Assembly: GCF_024055665.1 (NCBI RefSeq)
Contig: NZ_JAMXMC010000020.1
Location: forward strand, 1 to 33,476
Reading direction: 5' to 3'
Length of the DNA: 33,476 bases
DNA from: Ideonella oryzae
GTDB taxonomy: Bacteria; Pseudomonadota; Gammaproteobacteria; Burkholderiales; Burkholderiaceae_C
Shown here: positions 1-8,171 of the stretch, in pieces
How the letters are laid out: each line of letters begins with the position of its first letter
How positions within the stretch are numbered: position 1 is the first letter of the stretch
The notes under the pieces: generated by a model
What the model saw: the letters and a program-made list of their open reading frames with translations, nothing else
What the model was told of the DNA's origin: nothing
The model's database searches: none
Translations under genes and position numbers: made by a program

Positions 1-186
1 TCGCAGGCCTGTTCGGACCTGCGGGCATGGAAACCAAGGCGAATCTGCCAGCTGCAGCATCACATTCCCATCGTCTCGGCGCACCACCACGCCGGGTTGC
101 GAGTTGTGCAGACCTTCCCTAAGCGAACGTCGACCGACGACAGCTTCCAGTCTGATGATGACTTCCGCCGGTATTCGCCCGCTCAC
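1..186 (-). CDS. Partial hypothetical protein, cut by left edge of window
   Basis: A reading frame of 62 codons stays open from a GTG at 186-184 to base 1 without a stop, so only the N-terminal part is present. The GTG overlaps the stop of the upstream gene (stop at 185-183) in a four-base GTGA junction, which is typical of translational coupling and decides the start. The translation has ordinary globular composition (for example AEVIIRLEAVVGRR, then GVVVRRDDGNVMLQLADSPW). I do not recognise a family. It is probably co-transcribed with the Cys-rich gene at 183-623. Reality as a gene is likely because of the overlap and the natural composition; function is unknown. Confidence 0.6.
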   Translation of the reverse strand, partial: MSGRIPAEVIIRLEAVVGRRSLREGLHNSQPGVVVRRDDGNVMLQLADSPWFPCPQVRTGLR

Positions 187-623
187 ACCTTGGCGAGGAA
201 GGCCGCCGCATCACCCGCGTCACACTTCCAGTCTGCGAAGACCCCGACCAGATTGCATTCCACGCAGTGGCAAGCGATGTAGTACCAGCGCACGTCATGT
301 GTGCCCTTGTGGACGGAGACGCCAGACATCAGCTCGAACACCTCGTTTTCGCACACGCACTCGTGCGCCTCGGGAACGGCGTTTTCAAGGTGGTCTGCGC
401 TGTTGCCCATGAGGTGATCCTGCCCACAGTCGGTGCAGGTGCGGATTGCCACGCCGGCTTCTTCATCGGTCTGCAGCGCGAAGGTCCTGCACCCGCAATC
501 GCATTTGGATGCGGCAAACCGGACGGCCTCATCGCGATTCGCGATGCTGTAGCTGCGAAGCTCGGCTTGGGTGTCGCCGGACGTCGTTCCGTACCAGAAC
601 TCGCCCTTCTTCGTCAGTGCCAT
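183..623 (-). CDS. Cysteine-rich hypothetical protein, possible zinc-binding
   Basis: This encodes 146 residues starting at the ATG at 623-621, preceded by a GGAG Shine-Dalgarno about 10 bases upstream. The frame stays open upstream to 926, but that extension has arginine/tryptophan-rich shadow composition and no ribosome site, so the internal ATG was chosen. Eleven cysteines lie in clusters: C41, C43 and C45; C63 and C66 (CTDC); C89 and C91; C118, C120 and C123 (CHCVEC); and C134. Spacing of this kind suggests one or two zinc knuckles. No signal peptide or membrane segment is visible, so it is probably cytoplasmic. I do not recognise a named family. It shares a 4-base overlap with the next gene on the same strand. 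Confidence 0.7.
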   Translation of the reverse strand: MALTKKGEFWYGTTSGDTQAELRSYSIANRDEAVRFAASKCDCGCRTFALQTDEEAGVAIRTCTDCGQDHLMGNSADHLENAVPEAHECVCENEVFELMSGVSVHKGTHDVRWYYIACHCVECNLVGVFADWKCDAGDAAAFLAKV

Positions 624-828
624 TGATGCTGCTCCGTTCTTCAAGGTGGGCTTGCCGGCTGGCCAGATGCCCGGCTCGCACGGCTCATTTGGATTTTGCC
701 TGGAGGCCTGACCGGTTCCCCAGGCCGTACCCATGCGAAGCAGCAAGGGGTCACGGAGGCATCGAGGGGCCAGTTGCCCGCCAGACAGGGCCGACCTGCA
801 GGCTCGGCAACAACTCTGGCGCCTTGCG

Positions 829-1638
829 TCAAGCGGGCTGGCGCCGTGCCCCCAGCCACCGGGCCAGGCCGTAGCCCACCAGCAGGGTGAGCACCACGGC
901 CGCACCCAGCGCCAGCTCCTGCCCATCGGTCCAGGTGTCGATGGCGGGCGAGAGCAGCTTGGCCAGGCCCAGCAGGCCGATCAGCAGGCTCACGCAGCCC
1001 ACCGCCGCGCCCATGATGCGCGAGGCCAGCGCCGCCACTTCGTCGGCGCGGGCGATCAGGCGCGAGATCCACCAGCCGTTCAGGCCGTCGGTGATCAGCA
1101 TGCCCAGGATGAACAGCGCCCCCAGCGTGAGCGCCCGGCCCAGGCCACCGAACTGGGTGGCGGTGGCGGCGAACAGGGCCGACTGGCTGACCGTGTCGAA
1201 GGAGATGGCGAACAGCACGCCCACGCCGGCCACGCTGGCCGGGTGGCGCGCCTGGGTCCAGCGGCCCAGCCAGCGCGTCTTCCAGCCCACCGGGGCCACC
1301 ACCTCGCCCGGGGCGGCGCGCAGCACGGCCCGCAGGTTCACCAGTCCCAGGCCGATCAGAAAGGCGATGGAGACCCAGGCGCCGAACAGGTCCAGCCAGG
1401 CTGGCGGGCTCCAGTGGGTGCTGGCCAGCCCGACGAAGGCTGCGATCAACATCACCACCAGGCCATGGCCCAGCGAGAACAGGGCACCGCAGTAGCGCGC
1501 CCAGCCCAGCTGCCGGCGCTGGTTCAACCGGGTCAGGCCATCGATGGTGGCCAGATGGTCGGCGTCAAAGCCGTGGCGCATGCCCAGCAGCAGCACGATG
1601 GCGCACAGGGCGCCCCAGTCGGTGGGAAGTTCGCTCAC
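829..1638 (-). CDS. NiCoT family nickel/cobalt permease (HoxN/NixA type)
   Basis: An inner-membrane protein of about 269 residues that would take up Ni2+ or Co2+. The signature is RHGFDADHLATID near residues 21-33. It holds the HX4DH metal-selectivity motif (H22, D27, H28) that sits in helix II of this family. Several further hydrophobic helices follow, including GALFSLGHGLVVMLIAAFVG and a second family-like stretch with ISFDTVSQSALFA. The start is uncertain. GTG at 1638 gives a family-typical N-terminus directly before the first helix; the ATG at 1755 would add 39 atypical residues overlapping the spacer to the divergent cyclase gene. Metal preference (nickel for hydrogenase/urease, or cobalt for B12) cannot be told, since no metalloenzyme gene is adjacent. 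No cobalamin riboswitch was recognised upstream. Confidence 0.87.
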   Translation of the reverse strand: MSELPTDWGALCAIVLLLGMRHGFDADHLATIDGLTRLNQRRQLGWARYCGALFSLGHGLVVMLIAAFVGLASTHWSPPAWLDLFGAWVSIAFLIGLGLVNLRAVLRAAPGEVVAPVGWKTRWLGRWTQARHPASVAGVGVLFAISFDTVSQSALFAATATQFGGLGRALTLGALFILGMLITDGLNGWWISRLIARADEVAALASRIMGAAVGCVSLLIGLLGLAKLLSPAIDTWTDGQELALGAAVVLTLLVGYGLARWLGARRQPA

Positions 1639-1815
1639 GTTGGATTTCCGGGTCAGGGGGATCGAAATCTTCACACAAGAAGCGTGCCGGCCCGGGGCCC
1701 ACCGACGGACCTGGCAGGCCGCGCTAGCATCGGGTCCATGGACGGCCGGATTCATGCCACCGGTGCGTCATCCCTGCCCCCTGAGGGGGGTCTTCAACGT
1801 GATGGTGTTTTTGCG

Positions 1816-3585
1816 ATGGGCATGCCGCTGCGCAGGCTGGTACCGCTGCTGGCCCTGCTGCTTTCCCTGTTCTCGATGGCCGTGGCCAGCCGGGCCCTCG
1901 TGGCGGAATGGACCCGGCTGCAGGATGCCGACCGGGCGGGCTTGGCGCTGGCCGATCTGAAGACCGTCCTGGTGGCCGCCGAGATGGCCTCGCGCGAGCG
2001 CGGCCCGTCCAACGCCCTGATGGGGCAGGGGGCAGCAGCCCCGGCGGTGCTGAAGGAGCGCCTGGCCCTAGCTCGGGACCGCACGGACAGGGCCATCGAG
2101 GCCCTGCAGACCTGCTTGCGAGCCCGTGCCGGGCAGCCGCGCCACGCCATGGCCCAGCGCCACCTGGAGCAGGCCGTGCGTCAGCTGCAGACGGGCCGCG
2201 CGCAGGTCGATGCCGTCGCCGCCCAGCCCCACGACGGGGTGGACGCCGCAGCCATCCGACAGGCCGTGCAGGCCATGGCGGCCGTCATTCCGGAGCTCGG
2301 GCCCGCTGCCGCGCTGATGGCCGATGAGCTCCAGCGTGCGGCGCCGGCGCTGGCCCCTTCCGTGCAGAGCGCCCGCATGGCCGCCGACCTGCGCGAGTTC
2401 GCCGGCCTGCTGGGCTCGCACCTGACCGCGGCCCTGACCCAGCAGCGGCCCCTGACGGTGGAGGAACACCTGGCCTTCGAGCGCACCCGGGGCCGGCTGG
2501 ACCAGGTCCGCGGACAGCTGGCGCTGCGCTTGGACGACACGGCGGCGGCGGACGCCGTCCAGGCTGCCTGGCGGGATGTGGGCCGGGCCTACTTCTCCAG
2601 CGGACTCGACTTGGCCGAGGCCGTGGCAGGGCGGGGCGCGCGGGCCGCTGCGCGGGGCCCGGACCCGGCGGCCTTCGCCCAGGCTTATGTGCCCCGCATG
2701 GACGCCATCGTGGCCCTGCGGGACCGGCTGCTGGCCCAGGTCAGCACGGCGGTGGCCCGGGAGGCCGTGGATGCCCGCTGGGCCCTGGCCATCACGGGCA
2801 GCGTCACGGCGGTCACGTTGCTGCTGCTGGGCCTGATGGCGGCCACCCTCAAGCGGCGCCTGCTCGACCCCCTGGGAGCGACGGTGCAGGTGCTGCACGC
2901 CATGGCGCGCAATGACCACACGGACGCCCTGCCGGTGGTGAAGCGGCGGGACGAGATGGCCGAGGTGGTGGATGCGGTGGCGGCCCTGCGCCAGCATGCC
3001 CGCCGCCAGGAGGCGATGGCGCTGGAGCGCAGCCAGCTGATCGCCCAGCTCAACGAAAGCTCCAACACCGACTTCCTGACCGGGCTGCCCAACCGTCGCT
3101 GCTTTGTGGACACCGCGTCCCAGGTCCTGGCCCGGGCCGCTGCGGAGGGTCGGCCGGTGTCCCTGGTGCTGCTGGACCTGGACCGCTTCAAGTCGATCAA
3201 TGACCAGCATGGCCATGACGCTGGCGACCGGGCCCTGGTCGCGGTGGGCGAGGTGCTGAAGGCCGCCACCCGCGCCGGTGACCTGGCCGCCCGCATGGGC
3301 GGCGAGGAGTTCGTCGTCTTGCTGGAAGGCTGCGGCGATGGCCAGGCCCTGCAGTTTGCCGAGCGGCTGCGTGAGCAGCTGAGCCGGATGCGGGTGAGCC
3401 TGGCCGGTGGCGGCGTGTTGCAACTGACCGCCAGCCTGGGCGTGGCGGTGCAGCAGGCACCCGACGGCCCGCTCGACGGCCTGCTGCGCCTGGCCGATGC
3501 CGCGATGTACCAGGCCAAATCGCAGGGGCGGGACCGCGCGGTGCTGGCGCCCCCGGGTGGTTGGGTCGGGCCCGAAGGGGCTTAG
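1816..3585 (+). CDS. Membrane-bound diguanylate cyclase with NIT-like periplasmic sensor, HAMP and GGDEF
   Basis: A protein of about 589 residues that would make cyclic di-GMP from two GTP. From the ATG at 1816 the order is: transmembrane helix (about 5-27); a periplasmic region of about 290 residues with a SRERGPSN stretch near residue 60, resembling nitrate-sensing (NIT) or related helical sensor domains; a second helix (about 322-345); a HAMP-like linker; and a GGDEF domain. The catalytic loop is GGEEF at 495-499. An RAGD motif lies five residues before it (486-489), which is the RxxD inhibitory I-site, so product feedback is expected. LDLDRFKSIND is the usual metal/GTP-binding strand. The ATG at 1738 is an alternative start; no strong ribosome site marks either. 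It is divergent from the NiCoT gene and convergent with the TonB receptor. The signal is unknown. Confidence 0.9.
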   Translation: MGMPLRRLVPLLALLLSLFSMAVASRALVAEWTRLQDADRAGLALADLKTVLVAAEMASRERGPSNALMGQGAAAPAVLKERLALARDRTDRAIEALQTCLRARAGQPRHAMAQRHLEQAVRQLQTGRAQVDAVAAQPHDGVDAAAIRQAVQAMAAVIPELGPAAALMADELQRAAPALAPSVQSARMAADLREFAGLLGSHLTAALTQQRPLTVEEHLAFERTRGRLDQVRGQLALRLDDTAAADAVQAAWRDVGRAYFSSGLDLAEAVAGRGARAAARGPDPAAFAQAYVPRMDAIVALRDRLLAQVSTAVAREAVDARWALAITGSVTAVTLLLLGLMAATLKRRLLDPLGATVQVLHAMARNDHTDALPVVKRRDEMAEVVDAVAALRQHARRQEAMALERSQLIAQLNESSNTDFLTGLPNRRCFVDTASQVLARAAAEGRPVSLVLLDLDRFKSINDQHGHDAGDRALVAVGEVLKAATRAGDLAARMGGEEFVVLLEGCGDGQALQFAERLREQLSRMRVSLAGGGVLQLTASLGVAVQQAPDGPLDGLLRLADAAMYQAKSQGRDRAVLAPPGGWVGPEGA

Positions 3586-3616
3586 CCCTGCTGGCCCGTT
3601 CGGCGGTTCAGCGCTT

Positions 3617-5944
3617 TCAGAGCGCCAGACCGTCGAAACGCCAGCGCAGGCCCAGCCACACCGCGCGTGGGGCCCCGGGGGCGGCGAACTGTGCGTTGCG
3701 CCACTGGTCCGGCGGCAGCAGCTGGCCGTGGGCGTCGAAGGGGTTCTGCGCCAGCGAGCCACCGGTGGCGTAGCGGCGGTCGAACACATTGGCCACCTTG
3801 GCGAAGACCTCCACCCCGTGGCCGAGGGCGACATTGGTGGTCAGGTCCAGCAGCGCATAGCCGCCCACATGGCCGGAGCCGAAGTAGTCCACCCCGTCGG
3901 GCCGCTGGCCGCCGTTCTCGTTGCCTTGCACCCGCTGGCTGGAATAGGCCGAGAACTGCGCCCCCACGGTCCAGCCCGGGCGCAGGTGGGCGTTGGCCGT
4001 GAGCTTCAGACTGTGGCGGGGCAGGCCGGCCATGCGGTCGCCCGGGCGCACCGCGATCTCGCCCTCGCCGGGGCAGGCCTCGCTGCTGCCGGCGCTGCTG
4101 TTCGATTCCGAGAGCAGGCAGGCGCCGTGGCGGAAGGTGGCGTCCAGCAGGCTGTAGGCCAGGCGCCAGTCGAAGGCGTCCGCGTCCTGCGACAGCGACA
4201 GCTCGAGGCCCTGGCGGCGGGTGGTGCCCACATTGGTGAAGTAGCCCGCGGCGTGGCCGTTGCTGATGAACAGCAGATCGTCGTGGTTGTCGGTGCGGTA
4301 GGCCGAGGCGCTCCACTGCAGGTCCTGCACGACCCAGCCGCGCAAGCCCGCCTCCAGCGTGCGGGCCACCACCTGCTTGAGTGGCGGGTCGCTCTGAAGT
4401 GCATTGGGCAGCACACAGGGGTTGGCGGGGTCGGAGCAGCCCAGCTCGATGGGGCTGGGCGCGCGGTTGCCCTGGCTGAAGCCGCCAAAGGCGGTCAGCG
4501 CGGGGCTGATCTGCCAAGTCAGGCCGGCGGCCGGGTTGAACTTGGCGTAGGTGCCCTGGCCGTCCAGGTTCGTGTCCAGGCCCAGGTCCGCCCGACCCAC
4601 GTCGGTGGTGTGCACCCGGGTGTGGTTGTAGCGGCCCGACAGGGTCAGGTGCAGTGCGGGGCTGAGCGTGATCAGGTCCGAGGCATAGACGCTGGCGGTG
4701 CGCTGGCTGCCGCGGATCTTGGCGTCCACCTCGGCCTCTTCGGTGTCCACCACGCCCCGCGTGGCATCGAGCATGCCTTCGGCGCTGGTCTGCTCGAAGC
4801 TGTTGTGGGCCTGGTCCCAGGCCGCGCCCAGGCTCAGCTGGTGGGCGCCGGCAGTCTTGCTCAGCTGCAGGGTCAGGCCCTGGCTGCGGTCGGTGGTGCG
4901 GGTGCGGTTCTCGACGCCGGTGTTCAGGTCGTCCACCCCGTCGTAGTCGTCGTTGAGGTCGCCGTTGAGGGTGTGGCCGTTCAGCCGCCGCAGGTAGGCG
5001 GTGCCCGACAGCGTGAAACCATCGCCCAGCAGCCGCGAGGCATTGAGCGTGAGCAGGGTGGCCTGGTGGCGGGTCTCGTCCGGGCGGGTGAAGATCTGGT
5101 GCTGGTCCAACGCCAGCATCGATTCCGGCGTCAGCCCGTTGCCCACCAGGGTGCTGTCGCCATGGGCCAGGCTCAGGTCCCAGCGCTGGTCGGCCTGGCG
5201 CTCGCCGCCCTTGAGGAAGAGCTGCCGCACCCGCGAGGGCGAGAAGTCCCGCCAGCCGTCTTCGTCGAAACCGCTGAAGGCGCCGAAGACATGGCCATGC
5301 TCGCCCACCTTCTGGCCGTAGCTCAGGTCTACGCTGCGGCGGCCGAAGGAGCCGCCCTGGACTGTCACTTCGCCGCCCGGGTCGGTGTCGCCGCTCTTGC
5401 TGCGCAGCACCAGGGCGCCGCCCAGGGTGTTCAGGCCGAACAACGGGTTGGAGCCCGGCAGCAGGGCCATGTCGCTCAGGGCCTGCTGGGGGATCAGGTC
5501 CCAGTTCACCACGTCACCGAAGGGCTCGTTGACCCGCACGCCGTCCAGGTAGACCGACAGACCCTGCGGCAGGCCCAGCAGCGGGCTGGCGCTGAAGCCG
5601 CGGTAGTTCAGCGTCATCTGGTACGGGTTGCCCTGGGTGTGGTTGATGGTGACGCTGGCCAGCTGGGCGCCCATGAAGTCGGGCAGGTTCAGGCTCTGCA
5701 GGGCGCGCATCTGGGCGGCGTCGGCCGTCTGCACATTCGAGGGCACCTGGTCCAGGGGCACGGTCTTGTCACCCACCGGCGTGGTGCCCACCACGGTGAT
5801 GGTCTGCACCGCCGCCACCTGTTGGGCCTGGGCCTGCAGGGCCGGGTGGCAGGCCAGCAGGGCGGCGCAAGCCAGTGGGGCCAGTCGGGGGAGCCGGGGG
5901 AGCCGGGCGGCCGCGGATGGGCGGCGCGGGCAGGGGGCGCGCAT
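3617..5944 (-). CDS. TonB-dependent outer-membrane receptor
   Basis: A 775-residue outer-membrane transporter energised by TonB. The start ATG (5944-5942) has a GGAG ribosome site seven bases upstream. A signal peptide ends near ALQAQAQ. It is followed by a TonB-box-like QTITVVG and a plug domain with typical motifs (LNYRGFSASP, GLSVYLDGVRVNEPFG, NTLGGALVLRSKSG). The rest is a long barrel that includes FGGFSQGNRAPSPIEL and, near the C-terminus, NVFDRRYATGG and LGLRWRF, as in the TonB_dep_Rec family. The extreme C-terminus (DGLAL) lacks the usual final aromatic residue, which sits six residues earlier. The substrate is not evident: there is no siderophore gene beside it. It is divergent from a two-component system that may control it. 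Confidence 0.92.
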   Translation of the reverse strand: MRAPCPRRPSAAARLPRLPRLAPLACAALLACHPALQAQAQQVAAVQTITVVGTTPVGDKTVPLDQVPSNVQTADAAQMRALQSLNLPDFMGAQLASVTINHTQGNPYQMTLNYRGFSASPLLGLPQGLSVYLDGVRVNEPFGDVVNWDLIPQQALSDMALLPGSNPLFGLNTLGGALVLRSKSGDTDPGGEVTVQGGSFGRRSVDLSYGQKVGEHGHVFGAFSGFDEDGWRDFSPSRVRQLFLKGGERQADQRWDLSLAHGDSTLVGNGLTPESMLALDQHQIFTRPDETRHQATLLTLNASRLLGDGFTLSGTAYLRRLNGHTLNGDLNDDYDGVDDLNTGVENRTRTTDRSQGLTLQLSKTAGAHQLSLGAAWDQAHNSFEQTSAEGMLDATRGVVDTEEAEVDAKIRGSQRTASVYASDLITLSPALHLTLSGRYNHTRVHTTDVGRADLGLDTNLDGQGTYAKFNPAAGLTWQISPALTAFGGFSQGNRAPSPIELGCSDPANPCVLPNALQSDPPLKQVVARTLEAGLRGWVVQDLQWSASAYRTDNHDDLLFISNGHAAGYFTNVGTTRRQGLELSLSQDADAFDWRLAYSLLDATFRHGACLLSESNSSAGSSEACPGEGEIAVRPGDRMAGLPRHSLKLTANAHLRPGWTVGAQFSAYSSQRVQGNENGGQRPDGVDYFGSGHVGGYALLDLTTNVALGHGVEVFAKVANVFDRRYATGGSLAQNPFDAHGQLLPPDQWRNAQFAAPGAPRAVWLGLRWRFDGLAL

Positions 5945-6005
5945 GGGGTGTCTCCGGATGTTGTCTGTTCAGCTTGGAGCGCACGCTAACAAGCCGTCTT
6001 CGCGC

Positions 6006-6056
6006 CCGACAGGGAAAACTTCCCGCGCCCTGGCACGCTCAGGGTATCCCTGTCGG
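6006..6056. promoter_or_regulatory. 10-bp-arm inverted repeat between TonB receptor and two-component genes
   Basis: CCGACAGGGA at 6006-6015 is exactly mirrored by TCCCTGTCGG at 6047-6056, leaving a 31-base centre. A smaller dyad, GGGAA-AAC-TTCCC, lies inside at 6012-6024, and CCCTG/CAGGG flank 6028-6044. The element sits in the roughly 240-base spacer between two divergent transcription units. A binding site for the neighbouring response regulator, or another dimeric regulator, is the natural reading, but this is inference. Confidence 0.45.
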
Positions 6057-6185
6057 ACGGGCTTGGGCTGTCTCGTTCTGGAGCAGTCATTGCCCTTGGT
6101 TGTGTGTCAAAGCGGCGCGATGGCATGGGCCTGAGATGGCATGTGGATTGCACTTCACGCAGGACACGCTCCACCGCTCATCGCC

Positions 6186-7112
6186 ATGCGCCACGCCACT
6201 TTCCACTCTCCGTCCCCGGGGGCCGCTGGCCGTTCGGCCCAGGCCCGCAACGACCTGCGCTGGGTGCTGGTGGCCGCGCTGCTGGGCTGGTGCCTAGCGG
6301 CGGCCTTCGACCTGCAGGAGCGCATTGCCGGTCTGAGCCAGAGCCTGCGCCTGGAGCTGTGGCAGGTGGACGAGCTGCCGCTGGTGCTGACCGTGCTGGG
6401 TGGGGGCCTGGCCTGGTACGCCTGGCGCCGCTGGCAGGAAACCGTGGCCCTGCTGGCCCACAACCGCGAGCTGGCCCTGCAGCTCATCGAGGTGCAGGAA
6501 CGCGAGCGCCTGGTGCTGGCCCGCGAGCTGCACGACGAGCTGGCCCAGCACTGCACCGCCATCCGCGTGGAGGCGGCCTATCTCCGGCATGCCGACGACG
6601 CCACCGCACTGAAGGCTTCGGCCGCCAGCATCTCGGAGTCGTCTCGCCAGCTGCTGGACAGCCTGCGCGGCATCCTGCGGCGCCTGCGGCCGGTGGAGCT
6701 GGACGAGCTGGGCCTGGAAGCCGCGGTGCGTGCGCTGGCTTCCCGCTGCGCAGCCCGCACCGGTCTGCACTGCCGGGTGGAGTCCTCGGGCGAGCTGGGC
6801 GGCCTGGGGCCGTCCGTCGACATGGCGGTGTACCGCGTGGCGCAGGAGGCCCTGTCCAATGTCGAGCGCCATGCCCAGGCCCGCCGGGCGGTGCTGCAGC
6901 TGCGGCGGCAGGGCGATGCGCTGGAGCTGCGCATCGAGGACGATGGCTGCGGCTTCGCCCCGGACCGGCCCAGCCGCGGCCTGGGCCTGCTGGGGGCCTC
7001 GGAACGCGCGGCCCAACTGGGCGGCGATCTTTCCACCGGCGCGTCTCCCCTGGGCGGTGCCGCGCTGTGCCTGCAGGTGCCGGTGTGGCCGGTGGCGGAG
7101 GGCGCGCGATGA
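6186..7112 (+). CDS. Sensor histidine kinase, NarL/HPK7 class (HisKA_3)
   Basis: A 308-residue inner-membrane kinase. Two hydrophobic helices (about 25-43 and 64-80) enclose a short periplasmic loop of only about 20 residues, so sensing probably happens in or near the membrane. The H-box is ERLVLARELHDEL with phospho-accepting H116. The ATPase has an N-box-like VAQEALSNVERHA (218-230), DDGCGF (252-257) and GLGLLGASERA (265-275). The ATG at 6186 was preferred over an upstream ATG at 6141 because the extra 15 residues look untypical. Its stop overlaps the start of the response regulator by four bases (ATGA), so the two are one operon. It is divergent from the TonB receptor gene, the likely target. 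Confidence 0.88.
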   Translation: MRHATFHSPSPGAAGRSAQARNDLRWVLVAALLGWCLAAAFDLQERIAGLSQSLRLELWQVDELPLVLTVLGGGLAWYAWRRWQETVALLAHNRELALQLIEVQERERLVLARELHDELAQHCTAIRVEAAYLRHADDATALKASAASISESSRQLLDSLRGILRRLRPVELDELGLEAAVRALASRCAARTGLHCRVESSGELGGLGPSVDMAVYRVAQEALSNVERHAQARRAVLQLRRQGDALELRIEDDGCGFAPDRPSRGLGLLGASERAAQLGGDLSTGASPLGGAALCLQVPVWPVAEGAR

Positions 7113-7756
7113 TCCGCATCCTGCTGGTCGACGACCATCCGGTGGTGCGTGCCGGTTACCAGCGCCTGCTGGAACAGTCGGGCCGGGCCACGGTGGTGGC
7201 CCAGGCCGCCAACGTGGACGAGGCCTGGGCGGCCTGGCGCGCCCACGCGCCCGATCTCACCATCACCGACCTGTCCCTGCCCGGCAGCGGCGGCCTGGAA
7301 CTGCTGCGCCGCCTGCGCGAGGCCCAGCCCGACGCGCGGGTCATCGTCTTCAGCATGCACGACAGCGAGACGCTGGTGGGCCGTGCCCTGGACCTGGGCG
7401 CCTGCGGCTACGTTACCAAGAGCAGCCCGCCCGAAGACCTGCTGGAGGCCGTGCAGCAGGCCTTGCGCGGCCAGCGCTACCTCAGCCCCGGCCTGGCCCC
7501 TGCGGTGGCGGTGGGGCCGGGCCCGGCCTCGCTGCTGGAATCGCTCACCCAGCGCGAGTTCGAGATCTTCCAGCTCATCGCCCGGGGCGAATCCCCGCAG
7601 CGCTGCGCCCAGGCCCTGCACCTCAGCCCCAAGACCGTGGCCAACCACCAGAGCGTCATCAAGGACAAGCTGGGCGTGAGCACCCTGGCCGGCTGGGCCC
7701 ACCTGGCGCTGCGCTGCGGTTTGCTGGGCGGCGAAGAGGCCCGCACCGGCGCCTGA
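7109..7756 (+). CDS. LuxR/NarL-type response regulator
   Basis: A 215-residue DNA-binding partner of the upstream kinase. The receiver has the acidic pair D8-D9, phospho-acceptor D54 in DLTITDLSLPG, and conserved K104 in YVTKSSP. The C-terminal LuxR-type helix-turn-helix spans about 145-205 and includes LTQREFEIFQLIARGESP and LSPKTVANHQSVIKDKLGV. It overlaps the kinase gene by four bases. It belongs to the sigma-70-acting NarL class and has no AAA+ domain, so it cannot be the activator needed for the sigma-54-like promoter downstream at 8016. Its best candidate target is the divergent TonB-receptor promoter region. Confidence 0.92.
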   Translation: MIRILLVDDHPVVRAGYQRLLEQSGRATVVAQAANVDEAWAAWRAHAPDLTITDLSLPGSGGLELLRRLREAQPDARVIVFSMHDSETLVGRALDLGACGYVTKSSPPEDLLEAVQQALRGQRYLSPGLAPAVAVGPGPASLLESLTQREFEIFQLIARGESPQRCAQALHLSPKTVANHQSVIKDKLGVSTLAGWAHLALRCGLLGGEEARTGA

Positions 7757-8171
7757 GCGGCCGCCCCTGCACCCAGGGCAGCTGCCAAAAATCGTCAGCC
7801 CCGGGTGGGGCGGACAGGAATGGGTGACATTTCCCGGCACTCCTCGGGGCTGCCGAGGCATTCCCGCCGGCTTTCCGCCGGTTCTTCGCCATGGATGGGG
7901 TTTGATGGCTGCACCCCACCACGCCGTGCTGCCCAGGGCGCACCGTGCCGAAATGCTGGGTTGGCTGAGATTCCATTTGCAGGTGGTTGCAATTTATTCG
8001 CGATGTGCTCCGTTCTGGCACGTCGGTTGCGTGTTTCGTCGCCATGTCAAAGCGGCTTCCGAAGTGTTTCCATGGTGTCGGCTCGCCCTCGGTGACTGAG
8101 AAACAGAACCGGGCTTGACCCATTGCCTGCCCTTCCATGCCCATTGGGGTATTGGAATTCAACGAAATACC
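7757..8171. other. 415-base intergenic region without a gene
   Basis: No convincing coding frame was found. The stretch holds a stem-loop, CCTCGG-GGCTG-CCGAGG, at 7842-7858; a small dyad, TTGCA-N6-TGCAA, at 7977-7992; and the sigma-54-like promoter listed separately. The composition drops to lower GC around 7960-8060, as expected for a promoter. The long leader between the stem-loop and the promoter could hold enhancer sites for an activator, but none was recognised. Confidence 0.6.
8016..8030 (+). promoter_or_regulatory. Sigma-54 (RpoN) type -24/-12 promoter
   Basis: TGGCACG-TCGG-TTGC matches the RpoN consensus TGGCACG-N4-TTGC at every fixed position. The GG at 8017-8018 and GC at 8029-8030 have the required 12-base offset. 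It is preceded by C, as in the YTGGCAC form. Transcription would begin near 8042, giving an untranslated leader of about 130 bases before the di-heme oxidoreductase ATG. No enhancer-binding activator gene is in the window. The match was made by eye; its function is inferred. Confidence 0.6.

Noticed and set aside
1639-1815. Possible cobalamin riboswitch before the NiCoT permease
   Set aside because: No B12-box-like conserved segments were recognised in the spacer.
3497-5989. Very long open frame (830 codons) on the plus strand opposite the TonB receptor
   Set aside because: Its composition is His/Gln/Gly/Ala/Val-rich with no motifs, as expected from the complement of a GC-rich gene; the receptor on the other strand has clear motifs and a ribosome site.
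6031-6045. Second sigma-54 promoter starting at CTGGCACG near 6030
   Set aside because: The -12 element is absent at the required distance; GGGT occurs where TTGC should be.
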